A DNA stretch of 64,000 nucleotides from Cupriavidus necator A5-1 (GCF_000744095.1 NZ_JQLI01000001.1:2480001-2544000); one strand, 5' to 3'; shown: positions 16,195 to 25,090, counted from the stretch's first letter. Notes: a model not told the origin generated them from the sequence alone. Numbers and translations are program-made.

Positions 16195-17142
16195 TTATGC
16201 CGCCACTTCGCCGGCGCGCGCCGCGCGCCGGATCATCTGCGGAGGCTGCCCATAGGCGCGCAGGAACGCGCGCCGCATGCGCTCCCGGTCGCCAAAGCCG
16301 GTTTCGCGCGCGATCACATCGACCGGGTGCCGGCCCGATTCCAGCATCAGCCGCGCCGCTTCCAACCGCAGGTGCTCGACCGCCTTCGCAGGCGACTGCC
16401 CGGTCTCCGCGCGGAAAGCGCGGCTGAACTGCCGCGCGCTGAGATTGGCCGCGTCTGCCAGTTGCTCGACCGACAACTCGGTCTGCAGATGCCGCTTGGC
16501 ATAGTCCAGCGCGGTCTGGATGCGGTCGGAGCGCGGCTGCATTTCCAGCAAGGCCGAGAACTGCGACTGCCCGCCGGCGCGCCGGTGATACACCACCAGC
16601 TTTCGTGCCACCTGGCGCGCGCAGTCGGGGCCGAGGTCTTTCTCGACCAGTGCCAGCGCCAGGTCGATGCACGCCGTCATCCCGGCCGACGTCCACACCG
16701 GCCCGTCGACGATAAAGATGCGGTCCTCTTCCAGCTTGACGTTCGGGTACTCCTGGCGGAGGCGCGCGGCAAAGAACCAGTGCGTAGTGGCGCGCCTGCC
16801 ATCGAGCAGTCCCGCTTGCGCGAGGTTGAACGCCCCTGTGCAGGTCGAAGCCATGCGCCTGGACGTGCGCGCCGCGCGCCGCAGGAACGCAATCACGGCT
16901 TCCGGCGTTTCGATTATCTCGTTGTCGCCCACAACCAGCACCGTGTCGAACCGGCGCCGCCCGAACGGCTCGGTGGCCACGGAGAACCCCGCCGAACTCG
17001 TCACTGGCCCGCCGTGCTCGGACAACAGCACCACCTCATAGGTCTTGATGCCCGACGTGATATTGGCGAACTCGAACACGGTCGTCACCGCCAGGTTCAG
17101 CACCTGGAAGCCGGGATAAAGGACGATTCCGACGCAAAGCAT
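16195..17142 (-). CDS. GlxA-family transcriptional regulator (DJ-1/PfpI domain plus AraC helix-turn-helix)
   Basis: A 315-residue two-domain regulator. The N-terminal 175 residues form a DJ-1/PfpI-like domain with the nucleophile-elbow segment ASTCTGAFNLAQAGLLDGRRATTHW. The C-terminal part is a double AraC helix-turn-helix (TELSVEQLADAANLSARQFSRAFRAETGQSPAKAVEHLRLEAAR and the following VIARETGFGDRERMRRAF). Such proteins usually activate neighbouring genes in response to a small molecule. It is divergent from the SDR at 17262, separated by 119 bp, with mirrored leader sequences. Confidence 0.92.
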   Translation of the reverse strand: MLCVGIVLYPGFQVLNLAVTTVFEFANITSGIKTYEVVLLSEHGGPVTSSAGFSVATEPFGRRRFDTVLVVGDNEIIETPEAVIAFLRRAARTSRRMASTCTGAFNLAQAGLLDGRRATTHWFFAARLRQEYPNVKLEEDRIFIVDGPVWTSAGMTACIDLALALVEKDLGPDCARQVARKLVVYHRRAGGQSQFSALLEMQPRSDRIQTALDYAKRHLQTELSVEQLADAANLSARQFSRAFRAETGQSPAKAVEHLRLEAARLMLESGRHPVDVIARETGFGDRERMRRAFLRAYGQPPQMIRRAARAGEVAA

Positions 17143-17145
17143 GGT

Positions 17146-17257
17146 GTTCTCCAGTGGATGTCCTGAATGGTGGCATCTATGACATTTGAGTCAAGCCATT
17201 ATCCGCCTATTCTGGCTCCAACGCAGGCGGCAAGGAAGCCGCCGCACACTGGAGAAC
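17146..17257. promoter_or_regulatory. divergent promoter region with mirrored 11-bp leaders
   Basis: GTTCTCCAGTG at 17146-17156 is the exact reverse complement of CACTGGAGAAC at 17247-17257. Each arm lies just upstream of the start codon of its own gene and contains the GGAG ribosome-binding element. The two divergent genes therefore carry identical leaders, or the arms double as a regulator site. Confidence 0.5.
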
Positions 17258-17261
17258 CTTC

Positions 17262-18074
17262 ATGCATGACACGACACACAAGGGCACGGCCCTGATCACC
17301 GGCGCTTCCTCCGGCATTGGCGCTATCTACGCCCAGCGTTTGGCGCGCCGCGGCTACGACCTGATCCTGGTCGCGCGCAACCGAGAGCGGCTCGACACGC
17401 TCGCCAATGACCTGAGCGACGCCACCGGGCGTGCCGTCGAAGTGGTCCAGGCCGATCTCGGCAAGCCGTCCGACGTGCGCCGCGTGGAAGACATCCTACG
17501 CACCGATGCGAGCATTACCATGCTGGTCAACAACGCGGGCGTGGGCGGGGCAGGGCCGTTGCTCGCCTCCGATCCGGACAAGATGGAAGCGATGATCGGT
17601 CTAAACGTCACCGCATTGACGCGCCTGACCTATGCGGTCGCGCCGAAGTTCGTCGAGCGCGGCAACGGCACCATCATCAACATCGCATCGATCGTGGCGG
17701 TGGCGCCGGAAGTGCTCAATGGCGTCTATGGCGGCACCAAGGCTTTTGTGCTGGCGTTCAGCCAGTCGCTGCACCATGAGCTGGCCGACAAGGGCGTGCG
17801 GATCCAGGCGGTTTTGCCGGGCGCGACGCGCACTGAGTTCTGGGACGTGGCAGGGCATGCGGTCGACAACCTGCCGCAGGAAATCGTGATGGACGCTGGC
17901 GACCTGGTCGATGCAGCGCTCGCCGGCCTCGACCAGGGGGAACTGGCCACGGTGCCGTCGCTGCCTGACCTGGCGGAGTGGCAGGCCTTTGAATCGGCAC
18001 GTCTGGCGCTGGCGCCCAAGCTGTCGCGCAGCAAGCCGGCCGATCGCTACGGGGTGGGGGCGAAGGCGCACTGA
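17262..18074 (+). CDS. short-chain dehydrogenase/reductase
   Basis: 270 residues with a complete classical SDR core: TGASSGIG (residues 14-21), NNAGVGG, INIASIVA with the catalytic serine, and YGGTKAF with the Tyr-Lys pair. The long helix EVLNGVYGGTKAFVLAFSQSLHHELADKGVRIQAVLPGATRTEFWD resembles DltE/YqjQ-like SDRs. Substrate and cofactor preference are unknown. It is divergent from the GlxA-type regulator and is its probable target. Confidence 0.9.
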   Translation: MHDTTHKGTALITGASSGIGAIYAQRLARRGYDLILVARNRERLDTLANDLSDATGRAVEVVQADLGKPSDVRRVEDILRTDASITMLVNNAGVGGAGPLLASDPDKMEAMIGLNVTALTRLTYAVAPKFVERGNGTIINIASIVAVAPEVLNGVYGGTKAFVLAFSQSLHHELADKGVRIQAVLPGATRTEFWDVAGHAVDNLPQEIVMDAGDLVDAALAGLDQGELATVPSLPDLAEWQAFESARLALAPKLSRSKPADRYGVGAKAH

Positions 18075-18156
18075 ATGTGCATACATATGAAGGCGCCTTC
18101 AGCACGCTGAAGCAATTTCCCGTATCGTCTTGGACTGTGAATCGCCACGGTCCCTG

Positions 18157-19602
18157 ATGCCTGCTTACCGGCCGTGGCGGCAACCGGTAAAGACAGTGTC
18201 CAATACAGCGCCTCTCCAGTCCGCGCCCGCCTCCGCCGCGGACGCCGCCATGACCTCGCGCGAGCGCCGCGGCATGGCCGCCATCCTCATCGCCGTCGCT
18301 CTCGCCACCCTGGATACCGCCATCGCCAACACGGCGCTGCCATCGATCGCGGCGGACTTGCGCGCCACGCCGGCTGCGTCGGTGTGGGTGATCAATGCTT
18401 ACCAGCTGGCGATGGTGGCGACGCTGCTGCCGTTTGCGGCGCTCGGCGGCATCCTCGGTCATCGGCGCATCTACCTGGGTGGCGTTGTGCTGTTTATCGT
18501 CGCCTCGGTCATTTGCGCGCTGGCGTGGTCGCTGCCGACGCTGGCTGCCGCGCGGGTGCTGCAGGGCATCGGCGCCGCTGCGATCATGAGCGTCAATACG
18601 GCGTTAATCAGTTCCATTTTTCCGATGCATCGGCTCGGGCGCGGATTGGGGCTGAATGCCCTGGTGGTAGGCGTCTCGTTCGCGGTGGGCCCGACGGTGG
18701 CGTCGGTGATCCTGTCGTTCGGCACGTGGTCGTGGCTGTTCGCCGTCAACCTGCCGATCGGCCTGCTGGCGCTGGCAATCGCGCGCGGCTCGCTACCGCA
18801 GACGCCGCGCAGCACGCATAGTTTCGATCGCGTGACGGCGGCGCTCAATGTGATTGCCTTTGCGGCGTTGATCTTTGCGCTGGGCGAGGGTGCGCAGCGA
18901 GCGCCGCTGCACGAATCGCTGGTGGCGGCGGGGATTTTCGTGGTGGCGTTTGGGCTGCTGCTGTGGCGCGAGCGTGGGCACCCGGCGCCGATGCTGCCTG
19001 TGGACCTGTTTAAGCGCCCGATGTTTGCGTTGTCCACGCTGACCGCGGTGTGCTCGTTTGCCGCGCAGGGGCTGGCGTTTGTGTCGCTGCCGTTTTATTT
19101 CCAGCATGTGCTCGGGCGTGGACAGGTTGAGACTGGATTCCTGCTGACGCCGTGGTCAGTGGTGGTTGCGCTGATCGCGCCTATTGCCGGGAGGCTGTCG
19201 GATCGCTATCCGCCGGGGTTGCTCGGGGGTGTGGGGCTGGCGGTGATGAGTGCGGGGATGGTGTCGTTGGCGATGCTGCCAGCCAATCCCAGTGCGCTGG
19301 ATATCGGTATCCGCATGTGCATATGTGGTGCTGGCTTTGGTTTCTTCCAGTCGCCGAATCTCAAGGCGCTGATGTCCAGCGCGCCGCGGGAACGCAGTGG
19401 TGGGGCCAGTGGGGTGATTGCTACGGCGCGGTTGTTGGGGCAGGCGACTGGGGCGGCGTTGGTGGCGTTGTGTTTTGGGATTGGCGGGGCGCATGGGCCG
19501 GGGATGGCGCTGGCGCTGGGGGCGGGGTTTGCGGCGGTGGGGGCGGTGGCTAGCTGGTTGAGGTTGGTGATGGCGCCGGTGGCTGAGGGGAAGCGGGAGT
19601 GA
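18157..19602 (+). CDS. MFS multidrug transporter, 14-TM DHA2 (EmrB/QacA) family
   Basis: A proton-coupled exporter of about 481 residues. Diagnostic segments are AVALATLDTAIANTALPSIAADL in TM1 (motif D1), GHRRIYLGGVVLF (motif A) and the TM5 antiporter motif GPTVASVILSFGTWSWLFAVNLPIGLLAL. It is downstream of the SDR by about 80 bp and may share a transcript. The start is uncertain: ATG at 18157 and at 18250 and a GTG near 18196 are all in frame, and none has a strong ribosome-binding site. The last third is unusually G-rich. Confidence 0.85.
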   Translation: MPAYRPWRQPVKTVSNTAPLQSAPASAADAAMTSRERRGMAAILIAVALATLDTAIANTALPSIAADLRATPAASVWVINAYQLAMVATLLPFAALGGILGHRRIYLGGVVLFIVASVICALAWSLPTLAAARVLQGIGAAAIMSVNTALISSIFPMHRLGRGLGLNALVVGVSFAVGPTVASVILSFGTWSWLFAVNLPIGLLALAIARGSLPQTPRSTHSFDRVTAALNVIAFAALIFALGEGAQRAPLHESLVAAGIFVVAFGLLLWRERGHPAPMLPVDLFKRPMFALSTLTAVCSFAAQGLAFVSLPFYFQHVLGRGQVETGFLLTPWSVVVALIAPIAGRLSDRYPPGLLGGVGLAVMSAGMVSLAMLPANPSALDIGIRMCICGAGFGFFQSPNLKALMSSAPRERSGGASGVIATARLLGQATGAALVALCFGIGGAHGPGMALALGAGFAAVGAVASWLRLVMAPVAEGKRE

Positions 19603-19726
19603 GCTGGCAGGACAGCTACGTAGGGGGAAGGCGTCCCGCCTTGCTGCATCTCCGCGCTTCCGAAAACTCGGAGCTTAGGGTCGGATTGGCCGGTGTCTCA
19701 TTGCCAAATGGTGGTGGGCACTTGCA

Positions 19727-20422
19727 CTACAGGCGGATGCCCGCAGACTCTGGCGTTGCGAATAGCTCGGGTTCCTTGCCGAGCGGAAAGCCGATCACGT
19801 AGAGGACATTAACTGGCATAGGCGTGCTGTCCGGGTCGGATCCCCACTTCACCAGCACCTCGCGCTCGGCGTAGCGTAGCGAGATGCCAAGCGTCTTGAG
19901 CACGTCGATGTTGGCTTGCATCTCGTCGTACACCTCTAACTTCTGCGTTTCGGTGTAGGCATCGGCGCAATCCCTGTAGTTGCGGAAATATTCCATCAGC
20001 GCGGCGAAGCGTTCGTCCACTTCGCGGCTCATCTCGAAAGCCAGTTCCGACATGACCATTGGGCAGGTCTCCGCCAGCTTGGCCAACTGCTTACCCGTGG
20101 TCAGCGGAATCGCCGCGAAGGTGTCGTGCTCTTGGTCGAACTGTTCTTGCGCAGCCTTGAGTTCGTCTTCGGATGGAATGGCGAATGGCTTGTTGAGCGC
20201 GTCGATGTCCGCGAACTCGAACGCGCTGGCAAGGGCGCGGCGGGTGTCGAGGCAGGCGGACCAACCTTGCTCGACGCGCTGAATGGATCGCACGTTGAGC
20301 CCGGAGATTGCGGCCAACTGCTCCTGTGACCATTGCCGCGCATCGCGGAACACCGTGATGCACACAGCCAGCTCGGCGGGCGTCAGCAGGCGGGCTTGTT
20401 GCGTGTTTTCAGTAGCGTTCAT
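19727..20422 (-). CDS. XRE-type helix-turn-helix regulator with uncharacterised C-terminal region
   Basis: 231 residues. The N-terminal helix-turn-helix spans about residues 15-70 (CITVFRDARQWSQEQLAAISGLNVRSIQRVEQG). The rest is acidic and helical with no recognised ligand domain; it contains FAFEMSREVDERFAALMEYFRNY-like coiled stretches and ends in a hydrophobic VNVLYVIGFPLG segment. Codon use looks less GC-biased than the neighbours, in keeping with the accessory nature of this patch. Its target is unknown; the MFS gene lies upstream on the same strand. Confidence 0.75.
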   Translation of the reverse strand: MNATENTQQARLLTPAELAVCITVFRDARQWSQEQLAAISGLNVRSIQRVEQGWSACLDTRRALASAFEFADIDALNKPFAIPSEDELKAAQEQFDQEHDTFAAIPLTTGKQLAKLAETCPMVMSELAFEMSREVDERFAALMEYFRNYRDCADAYTETQKLEVYDEMQANIDVLKTLGISLRYAEREVLVKWGSDPDSTPMPVNVLYVIGFPLGKEPELFATPESAGIRL

Positions 20423-20519
20423 TTCGTAGCTCCATCGTTATCGACCGACGTGGCCAGGTATGGCGAGCCAGAGGCAAGGCGACAGGAAGCCGACAGCCAG
20501 CCGACCAGCCCGGAAACAG

Positions 20520-21878
20520 TCACCGACCCGTGCTGGCCGCGCCATTGCGCATGGCATGGCCGCACTTGGTTAGTGGCCAGAGCGCTAGCGAGAACCCGAC
20601 AGCTGCCAGACCTGCCACGTAGTGAGCAGGTGCCATGGTGTCGTGCTGTAGCCAGAGCGTGAGGAGAATCGGCGTGAGGCCGCCAAAGACTGCGTACGAC
20701 ATGTTGTAGGCAAACGAGAGGCCAGTGAAGCGCACCGGTGCGGGAAAGGCGCGCACTGCGGCAATCGGCACGGTGGCGATGGTGCCGACAAACAGGCCCA
20801 GCAGCCCGTAATGCCAGAACAACGTGGCAGGCGTGCCGGGCAGGCTGCTGTAGAAAAGGTAAGCGGCCGCGAACAGGCCGCCCCAGCCGATAAGCATGAC
20901 GGCACGGGTGCCGATGCGGTCGCTCGCCCACCCGACGATCACGCAGCCGATGGTCAGCGTCAGGGTGGCGAAAGCATTGGTCTCGAGCGCGAGCGCGGCG
21001 GGAATGTGGTGCACCTTCTGGAGGTAGGCGGGCGTGTACAGCACCACCACGACGATAGTGGTAGAAAGTACCCAGGTCAGCAGGGCGACGAACAGGCTGG
21101 CCGAGCGGTGCTCGCGCAGCACGGTGCGGATCGGCAGTTCGCGCGCCAGGTGGCTGCGGCTAGCCAACTCGCGGAACACGGGGGTCTCGTGCAGAAACCG
21201 GCGCAGGTACACGGACACCAGTCCGAACACGCCGCCCAGGATGAAGGGAATGCGCCAGGCGAAATCGCTCACCTGCGCAGGCGAGTAATGGCGATTGATG
21301 GCGACGGCAACGAGCGAACCCAGCAGAATGCCGCCGGTGATGCCAGAAGTCAGCGTGCCGATGCCGAAGCCGTAATGCCGGCTCGGCACGTGTTCGCCGA
21401 CAAACACCCAGGCACCGGGCATCTCGCCACCGATGGCCGCGCCCTGCAGCACGCGCATCGCCAGCAGCAGCAGCGGCGCGGCTACGCCGATGCTGGCGTA
21501 GGTGGGCAGCAGGCCGATAATCAGCGTGGGCGCGGCCATCAGCAAGATCGAGAGGGTGAACATGCGCTTGCGGCCGAGCCGGTCACCAAAGTGTGCAATC
21601 ACGATGCCGCCCAGCGGGCGTGCCAGGTAACCAGCGGCGAAGATGCCGAACGTCTGCAGTTGCCGCAGCCAGTCTGGCATGTTGGCCGGGAAGAATAGCG
21701 CCCCCAGCACAGTGGCGAAGAAGACGTAGATGACGAAGTCGTAGAACTCGAGCGTGCCGCCGAGGGCGGCAAGGGCCAAGGTCTTGTAGTCGCGAGCGCC
21801 CAGCGTGCGTGCGGGAACGGGAACGACGCCGCCCGGCGCGTCTAGGTGATTCACATTCGGTCCTGGTTGTGGATTCAC
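20520..21878 (-). CDS. MFS metabolite:H+ symporter (MHS family, citrate/shikimate-like)
   Basis: 452 residues, 12 predicted helices. ALAALGGTLEFYDFVIYVFFATVLGALFFP in TM1, GYLARPLGGIVIAHFGDRLGRKRMF for loop 2-3 and MRVLQGAAIGGEMPGAWVFVGEH are hallmarks of the MHS group, which imports organic acids, osmolytes or aromatic acids with protons. The exact substrate cannot be told. It follows the truncated XRE remnant in the plus direction and precedes the XRE gene at 20422 on its own strand with a 97-bp gap. Confidence 0.87.
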   Translation of the reverse strand: MNPQPGPNVNHLDAPGGVVPVPARTLGARDYKTLALAALGGTLEFYDFVIYVFFATVLGALFFPANMPDWLRQLQTFGIFAAGYLARPLGGIVIAHFGDRLGRKRMFTLSILLMAAPTLIIGLLPTYASIGVAAPLLLLAMRVLQGAAIGGEMPGAWVFVGEHVPSRHYGFGIGTLTSGITGGILLGSLVAVAINRHYSPAQVSDFAWRIPFILGGVFGLVSVYLRRFLHETPVFRELASRSHLARELPIRTVLREHRSASLFVALLTWVLSTTIVVVVLYTPAYLQKVHHIPAALALETNAFATLTLTIGCVIVGWASDRIGTRAVMLIGWGGLFAAAYLFYSSLPGTPATLFWHYGLLGLFVGTIATVPIAAVRAFPAPVRFTGLSFAYNMSYAVFGGLTPILLTLWLQHDTMAPAHYVAGLAAVGFSLALWPLTKCGHAMRNGAASTGR

Positions 21879-21910
21879 GTTCAGTCCTCGTCAAGTAGTG
21901 ATCAAATGGA

Positions 21911-22075
21911 CTTCGGTTAGGGCTGTTCAATCTCCGATACCGCTCAGGCTCGCCGGTGTCAGCCCAAACCGCACACAAATGGCTGTCTGGAAGGGCAATC
22001 CCAACTCCGGACAAGATTGCGGTCTTGGCCGAATGGCTTCAGTGGGGCAGCCGGTTCGGTCAGTCGATGATCGAG
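21911..22075 (+). pseudogene. truncated XRE-like DNA-binding protein remnant
   Basis: In the plus frame read from about 21911, the translation VSAQTAHKWLSGRAIPTPDK followed by IAVLAEWLQWGSRFGQ is a typical second half of an XRE helix-turn-helix with its following helix. No first half and no plausible start precede it, and the frame soon runs into the DUF2958 gene on the other strand. It is a 5'-truncated gene relic, probably cut by an insertion or deletion at the edge of the accessory patch. Confidence 0.5.
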
Positions 22076-22407
22076 CCGTCGAGCTGCGCCAGCTGCGCAT
22101 ACGCCGATAGCGGTCGCGATGGCCGGAAGTACAGGTCCCGAAGAATCGGCTTCTTGAGCGGCCCGACGATGGATGCAAGGTCGGACAACTTCACATGGCC
22201 GAGTTCGGGCATGCCGATACCCAAGTCGCACTGGCCGTAGTCGGTGTCACCATCGGCCGGGTCGAGCGCGGCCAGTAGCCAGGTCGCATGCGCGTCGGGG
22301 GTAAACAGCCGCACTACAGGAAGCCGGTCGCTAGCCTGCCCAGCTGTGTACGCTTGGCCGTTAGCGAGCATGCGCGTGTGTTCCGCGGTAATAAGGAGTT
22401 GGATCAT
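22060..22407 (-). CDS. DUF2958 domain protein, mobile-element-associated
   Basis: 115 residues. A perfect AGGAGG precedes the ATG at 22407. The pattern LLITAEHTRMLANGQA then PVVRLFTPDAHATWLLAALDPADGD then CDLGIGMPELGHV then PLSAYAQLA matches DUF2958, a small family carried by integrative conjugative elements and plasmids of proteobacteria. Its function is unknown. It appears intact, whereas flanking genes are truncated or frameshifted, so it looks like a survivor of a decayed element. Confidence 0.82.
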   Translation of the reverse strand: MIQLLITAEHTRMLANGQAYTAGQASDRLPVVRLFTPDAHATWLLAALDPADGDTDYGQCDLGIGMPELGHVKLSDLASIVGPLKKPILRDLYFRPSRPLSAYAQLAQLDGSIID

Positions 22408-23152
22408 GGTCGTTGCCTCCTGAAAGGTCCGCTCCATGGCGGAGCGGGTCGATACTGTTCGCACGCCCATAGCGCGGGCCGTTCCGTGTCAAACGGGCAC
22501 AATCGAGATCCGAGGCTTGGTCCAGGTTGCTGCCGGCTAGCACCCTATGGAGGCGGCGGAAGTCTTCAGGCGTCATGGCTGGCGTCCCGCGTCGATCGGG
22601 ACCGTCGTTCGCACGTGGCAGTGGGCCGGCCGCTACCGTACAAAACAATTCGGGGCGATCGGAGCCCCCATTAACCGCTGCCGCTGCTGGCGAGCCAGCA
22701 CGCGCGCATCGAGGGCTCGTACTCTTCCGCCACCTCGCGCCGCCAGTTCCGCGAATGCGCTCGATCGTTCCGCCGCGAATCAGATGCGCAGTTGCGACGG
22801 CTCGCCGTTCCGGCGCAAAGGAGCTCCAAATGTCCAGCAGGCGTTCAAAGGACTTGGCGATATAGGTGTTGATGGTGTCCGTCACTGTCAGCGAGGCCAG
22901 GGTAAAGCTGCAGTACGAGCACCGAGTTGATAGGCACCACGCCGATGAAGCGCCACGAAAAAATGAGGCCTGGACAGGGCCTCGCCTGTTCGTGCTTTCC
23001 AGCCATGCCTCACTTGTTAGCAACATATGCACATCCCAATAGCAACAAGCGACCCCGCGGCGCCTTGACTCCTCCCGCGCAACGCGGGGCAGCGCCCCGC
23101 CATCACTTGCAAGCAGAGCCTTCAGCATGGGAAGTCTAATGGCGAAAATAGG
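22408..23152. other. non-coding or decayed accessory DNA
   Basis: About 745 bp with no convincing gene. Several open frames exist on both strands (the longest on the minus strand spans 22361-23128), but their translations are rich in Arg, Ser, Ala and Cys and show no family features, and they overlap the DUF2958 leader. I see no repeats of note here. It is probably relic DNA of the same mobile element. Confidence 0.4.
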
Positions 23153-23155
23153 AGA

Positions 23156-23200
23156 TGTAAACTATGTAGAGTTACAATATGTAGATATAGTAGCTGTAGA
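23156..23200. promoter_or_regulatory. AT-rich operator array upstream of XRE gene
   Basis: Three direct repeats (ATGTAGA at 23164, ATGTAGA at 23179, CTGTAGA at 23194) occur at an exact 15-bp period, and TGTAA-N11-TTACA (23156-23176) forms an inverted repeat over the first. The block sits 20-65 bp before the XRE start, where an autoregulator should bind. The local AT content is far above that of the surroundings. Confidence 0.5.
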
Positions 23201-23220
23201 TTCATTATGTTCGGTAGGTG

Positions 23221-23532
23221 ATGCTCACGCTCCATATGGATGAGACCATCACCTCCGCCCAGCAGGCGGCGCGGCGAAATTTGTCCGCGAATCTGAAAGT
23301 CTTCCGCGGCAAGCGCGGGTTATCCCAGGAGGCCCTGGCGGATCAGGCCGGCCTGCACCGTACGTACATCAGTCAGGTGGAGCGACAACTCGTCAATGTG
23401 TCGCTGGACAACCTGGTGTTGTTTGCGAAGGCCCTTGAGGTGTCCGTTCCGGAACTCTTGCAGGAGCCCCACGAAGCCGCCACGCCGGTGAAGGCGGGTC
23501 GCAAACGCGCGCCAGGCAAGTCAGAGCGCTGA
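23221..23532 (+). CDS. small XRE-family regulator, restriction-modification controller-like
   Basis: About 103 residues. The helix-turn-helix runs through LKVFRGKRGLSQEALADQAGLHRTYISQVERQLVNVSLDNLVLFAKALEVSVPELL, closely resembling small phage-type or restriction-modification controller proteins. The C-terminus is a basic tail (KAGRKRAPGKSER). AGGTG precedes the ATG at 23221; a later ATG at 23236 is also possible. The repeat array upstream suggests autoregulation. No restriction or methylase gene is present nearby. Confidence 0.82.
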   Translation: MLTLHMDETITSAQQAARRNLSANLKVFRGKRGLSQEALADQAGLHRTYISQVERQLVNVSLDNLVLFAKALEVSVPELLQEPHEAATPVKAGRKRAPGKSER

Positions 23533-23687
23533 GCGTGCGCCATGCCCGGCTGAGACAAACGCGTTGCCCGACCACATATCGTAGGCTGCTGCCGCGCCCG
23601 CACACCTCGGTTGCTCGCAGGAGATTCCCCGCCCGCCGCGGCGGCACCCACGCAGCCAACCGGCGGCAGGCTGATGCCGAATATTGA

Positions 23688-24025
23688 GCCAAGGATCGCC
23701 CCGGGAGCGCTGCGGGCAATGACGGCGGCTCAAGTATCGACGGCTTCAAGATCACTGTGTTCGGTGACCAGGCATCGCATGAGGTAGGTGGCGCGCTCCC
23801 GTACTTCGCAGCGACTACCAGAGTGTCAGGAGTCTCTGGCGTGAGTTGTACAAGAAGGTACAAGTGCCGGCCGGACGAGGCGTGGAGCCGTTCGTGGCAT
23901 TAAAGCGCAAGGATGGTACCGAAGACTACGGGTACCAGCTTTCCATCCGCAGTGAACCCGGTGCCGAAAACCGGCCGGACCTGATGATGTATGTCATCCG
24001 GGACGCCGTTAAATGCGCGAGCTAG
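23688..24025 (+). pseudogene. frameshifted gene of unknown function
   Basis: Two adjacent plus-strand frames read as one protein across a frame change near 23820. The first gives IDGFKITVFGDQASHEVGGA followed by LPYFAATT; the second gives SVRSLWRELYKKVQVP, then GVEPFVALKRKDGTEDYGYQ and RPDLMMYVIRDAVKCAS before a stop at 24023. Both halves have natural amino acid composition, unlike the alternatives. No start codon fits the upstream half well (a GTG at 23757 is possible). I recognise no family. It follows the XRE gene and may have been its partner. Confidence 0.45.
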
Positions 24026-24264
24026 ACGTTTTGTGCCCGGGTGCCGGGAGGCTGTACTGGAGATGGGGCAGTCTGTTGCGGCGAGTATCCGGTACGCCCA
24101 ATGCCAGCTCGAATTGATGCGCTAACGTTGGCCTCGGCGCTGCCCAATAGGCGATCTCTGTACCGAACGGGGAGTTACACCGTGCCGACCCGGCAAGGCC
24201 AGATAGCTGGGCAAGACTCTTCCGCCGGCATGCCCGTTTCCCTCCGACCGACTATTTCAACGTC

Positions 24265-24318
24265 TTGCGTTTTGTATCAGTCGATCTATAATTCTGTTCT
24301 GTACAGATCGATACAAAA
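24265..24318 (+). promoter_or_regulatory. tetR promoter embedded in nested inverted repeats
   Basis: A perfect -10 box TATAAT (24287-24292) lies 16 bp after TTGCGT (24265-24270). Flanking it are two nested perfect inverted repeats: TTTTGTATC (24270-24278) with GATACAAAA (24310-24318), and TCGATCT (24281-24287) with AGATCGA (24305-24311). This should be the operator for the TetR protein encoded just downstream. Confidence 0.65.
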
Positions 24319-24327
24319 CTCCGAATC

Positions 24328-24936
24328 ATGGCTCGTCCCCGCAAATTCAACGAACAGGCCGCCTTGACCGCCGCCCTGGACGCCTTCTGGGCCCGTGGCT
24401 ACGAAGCCACTTCGACCCGCGACCTGACCAGCGCAATGGGCATGACGCAGCCCAGCCTGTACAACGCCTTCGGCGACAAGCGCTCGCTGTTCCTGCTGGC
24501 ACTGGATGGCTATCTCGACGGCACCGTGCGGGAGCGCATCGCACGGCTGCAAGCCTCGCTGCCACCCGCCGCTGCGATCACTGCCTACTTTGCCGAGAGC
24601 ATCGAACGTTCATTGGCCGACCCGCTGCACCGCGGCTGCCTGCTGGTGAACACGGCGCTCGAAGTCACGCAGGACGACCCTGACCTGCAGCAGAAGGTAG
24701 CGGATGCCTTCATGGAGATCCGTGGTTTCTTCCGTCGCCAGTTCACCGCCGCGCAAGACGCTGGCGAGGTCGATTCCCGCCTGTCGGCGGAGGACGTTTG
24801 CGCGCAATTGCTGGCCGTACTGCTCGGTATGCGCGTGCTGGCACGTGCTGCCCCACAGCGCGAACTACTCGAGGGTGCGGTGCGACCGACGCTGGCCTTG
24901 CTCGGGTTGCCGCCGCTGAGCGCTGGCACCGGCTGA
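24328..24936 (+). CDS. TetR/AcrR-family repressor, probable sensor for the adjacent OYE/glyoxalase genes
   Basis: 202 residues; the HTH is at about residues 10-55 (AALDAFWARGYEATSTRDLTSAMGMTQPSLYNAFGDKRSLF). The effector domain begins with the LADPLHRGCLLVNTALEV helix, whose cysteine is common to a TetR subgroup that regulates electrophile- or quinone-responsive reductases. The gene is followed on the same strand by an MFS transporter, an old yellow enzyme and a glyoxalase-fold protein. This content parallels E. coli nemR-nemA-gloA. Redox sensing by the cysteine is inference. Confidence 0.88.
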   Translation: MARPRKFNEQAALTAALDAFWARGYEATSTRDLTSAMGMTQPSLYNAFGDKRSLFLLALDGYLDGTVRERIARLQASLPPAAAITAYFAESIERSLADPLHRGCLLVNTALEVTQDDPDLQQKVADAFMEIRGFFRRQFTAAQDAGEVDSRLSAEDVCAQLLAVLLGMRVLARAAPQRELLEGAVRPTLALLGLPPLSAGTG

Positions 24937-25090
24937 TCCCCTGAGCCTTTCCTGAGTTTCCCGATCCGTAGCAGCCATGCGCGCGGCCCGTGCCGCGTGC
25001 GGGAGAGCTGCATCCCTTTTTCGGCGCTATGCCCTGGCGCTGAGGCCCCCGTTTTGCCTGTCGCAAGGCAACGGGTCACCGGAGAGCACT

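Noticed and set aside
22361..23128. Minus-strand open frame of 255 codons in the accessory patch
   Set aside because: Overlaps the well-supported start of the DUF2958 gene in another frame and lacks natural composition or motifs.
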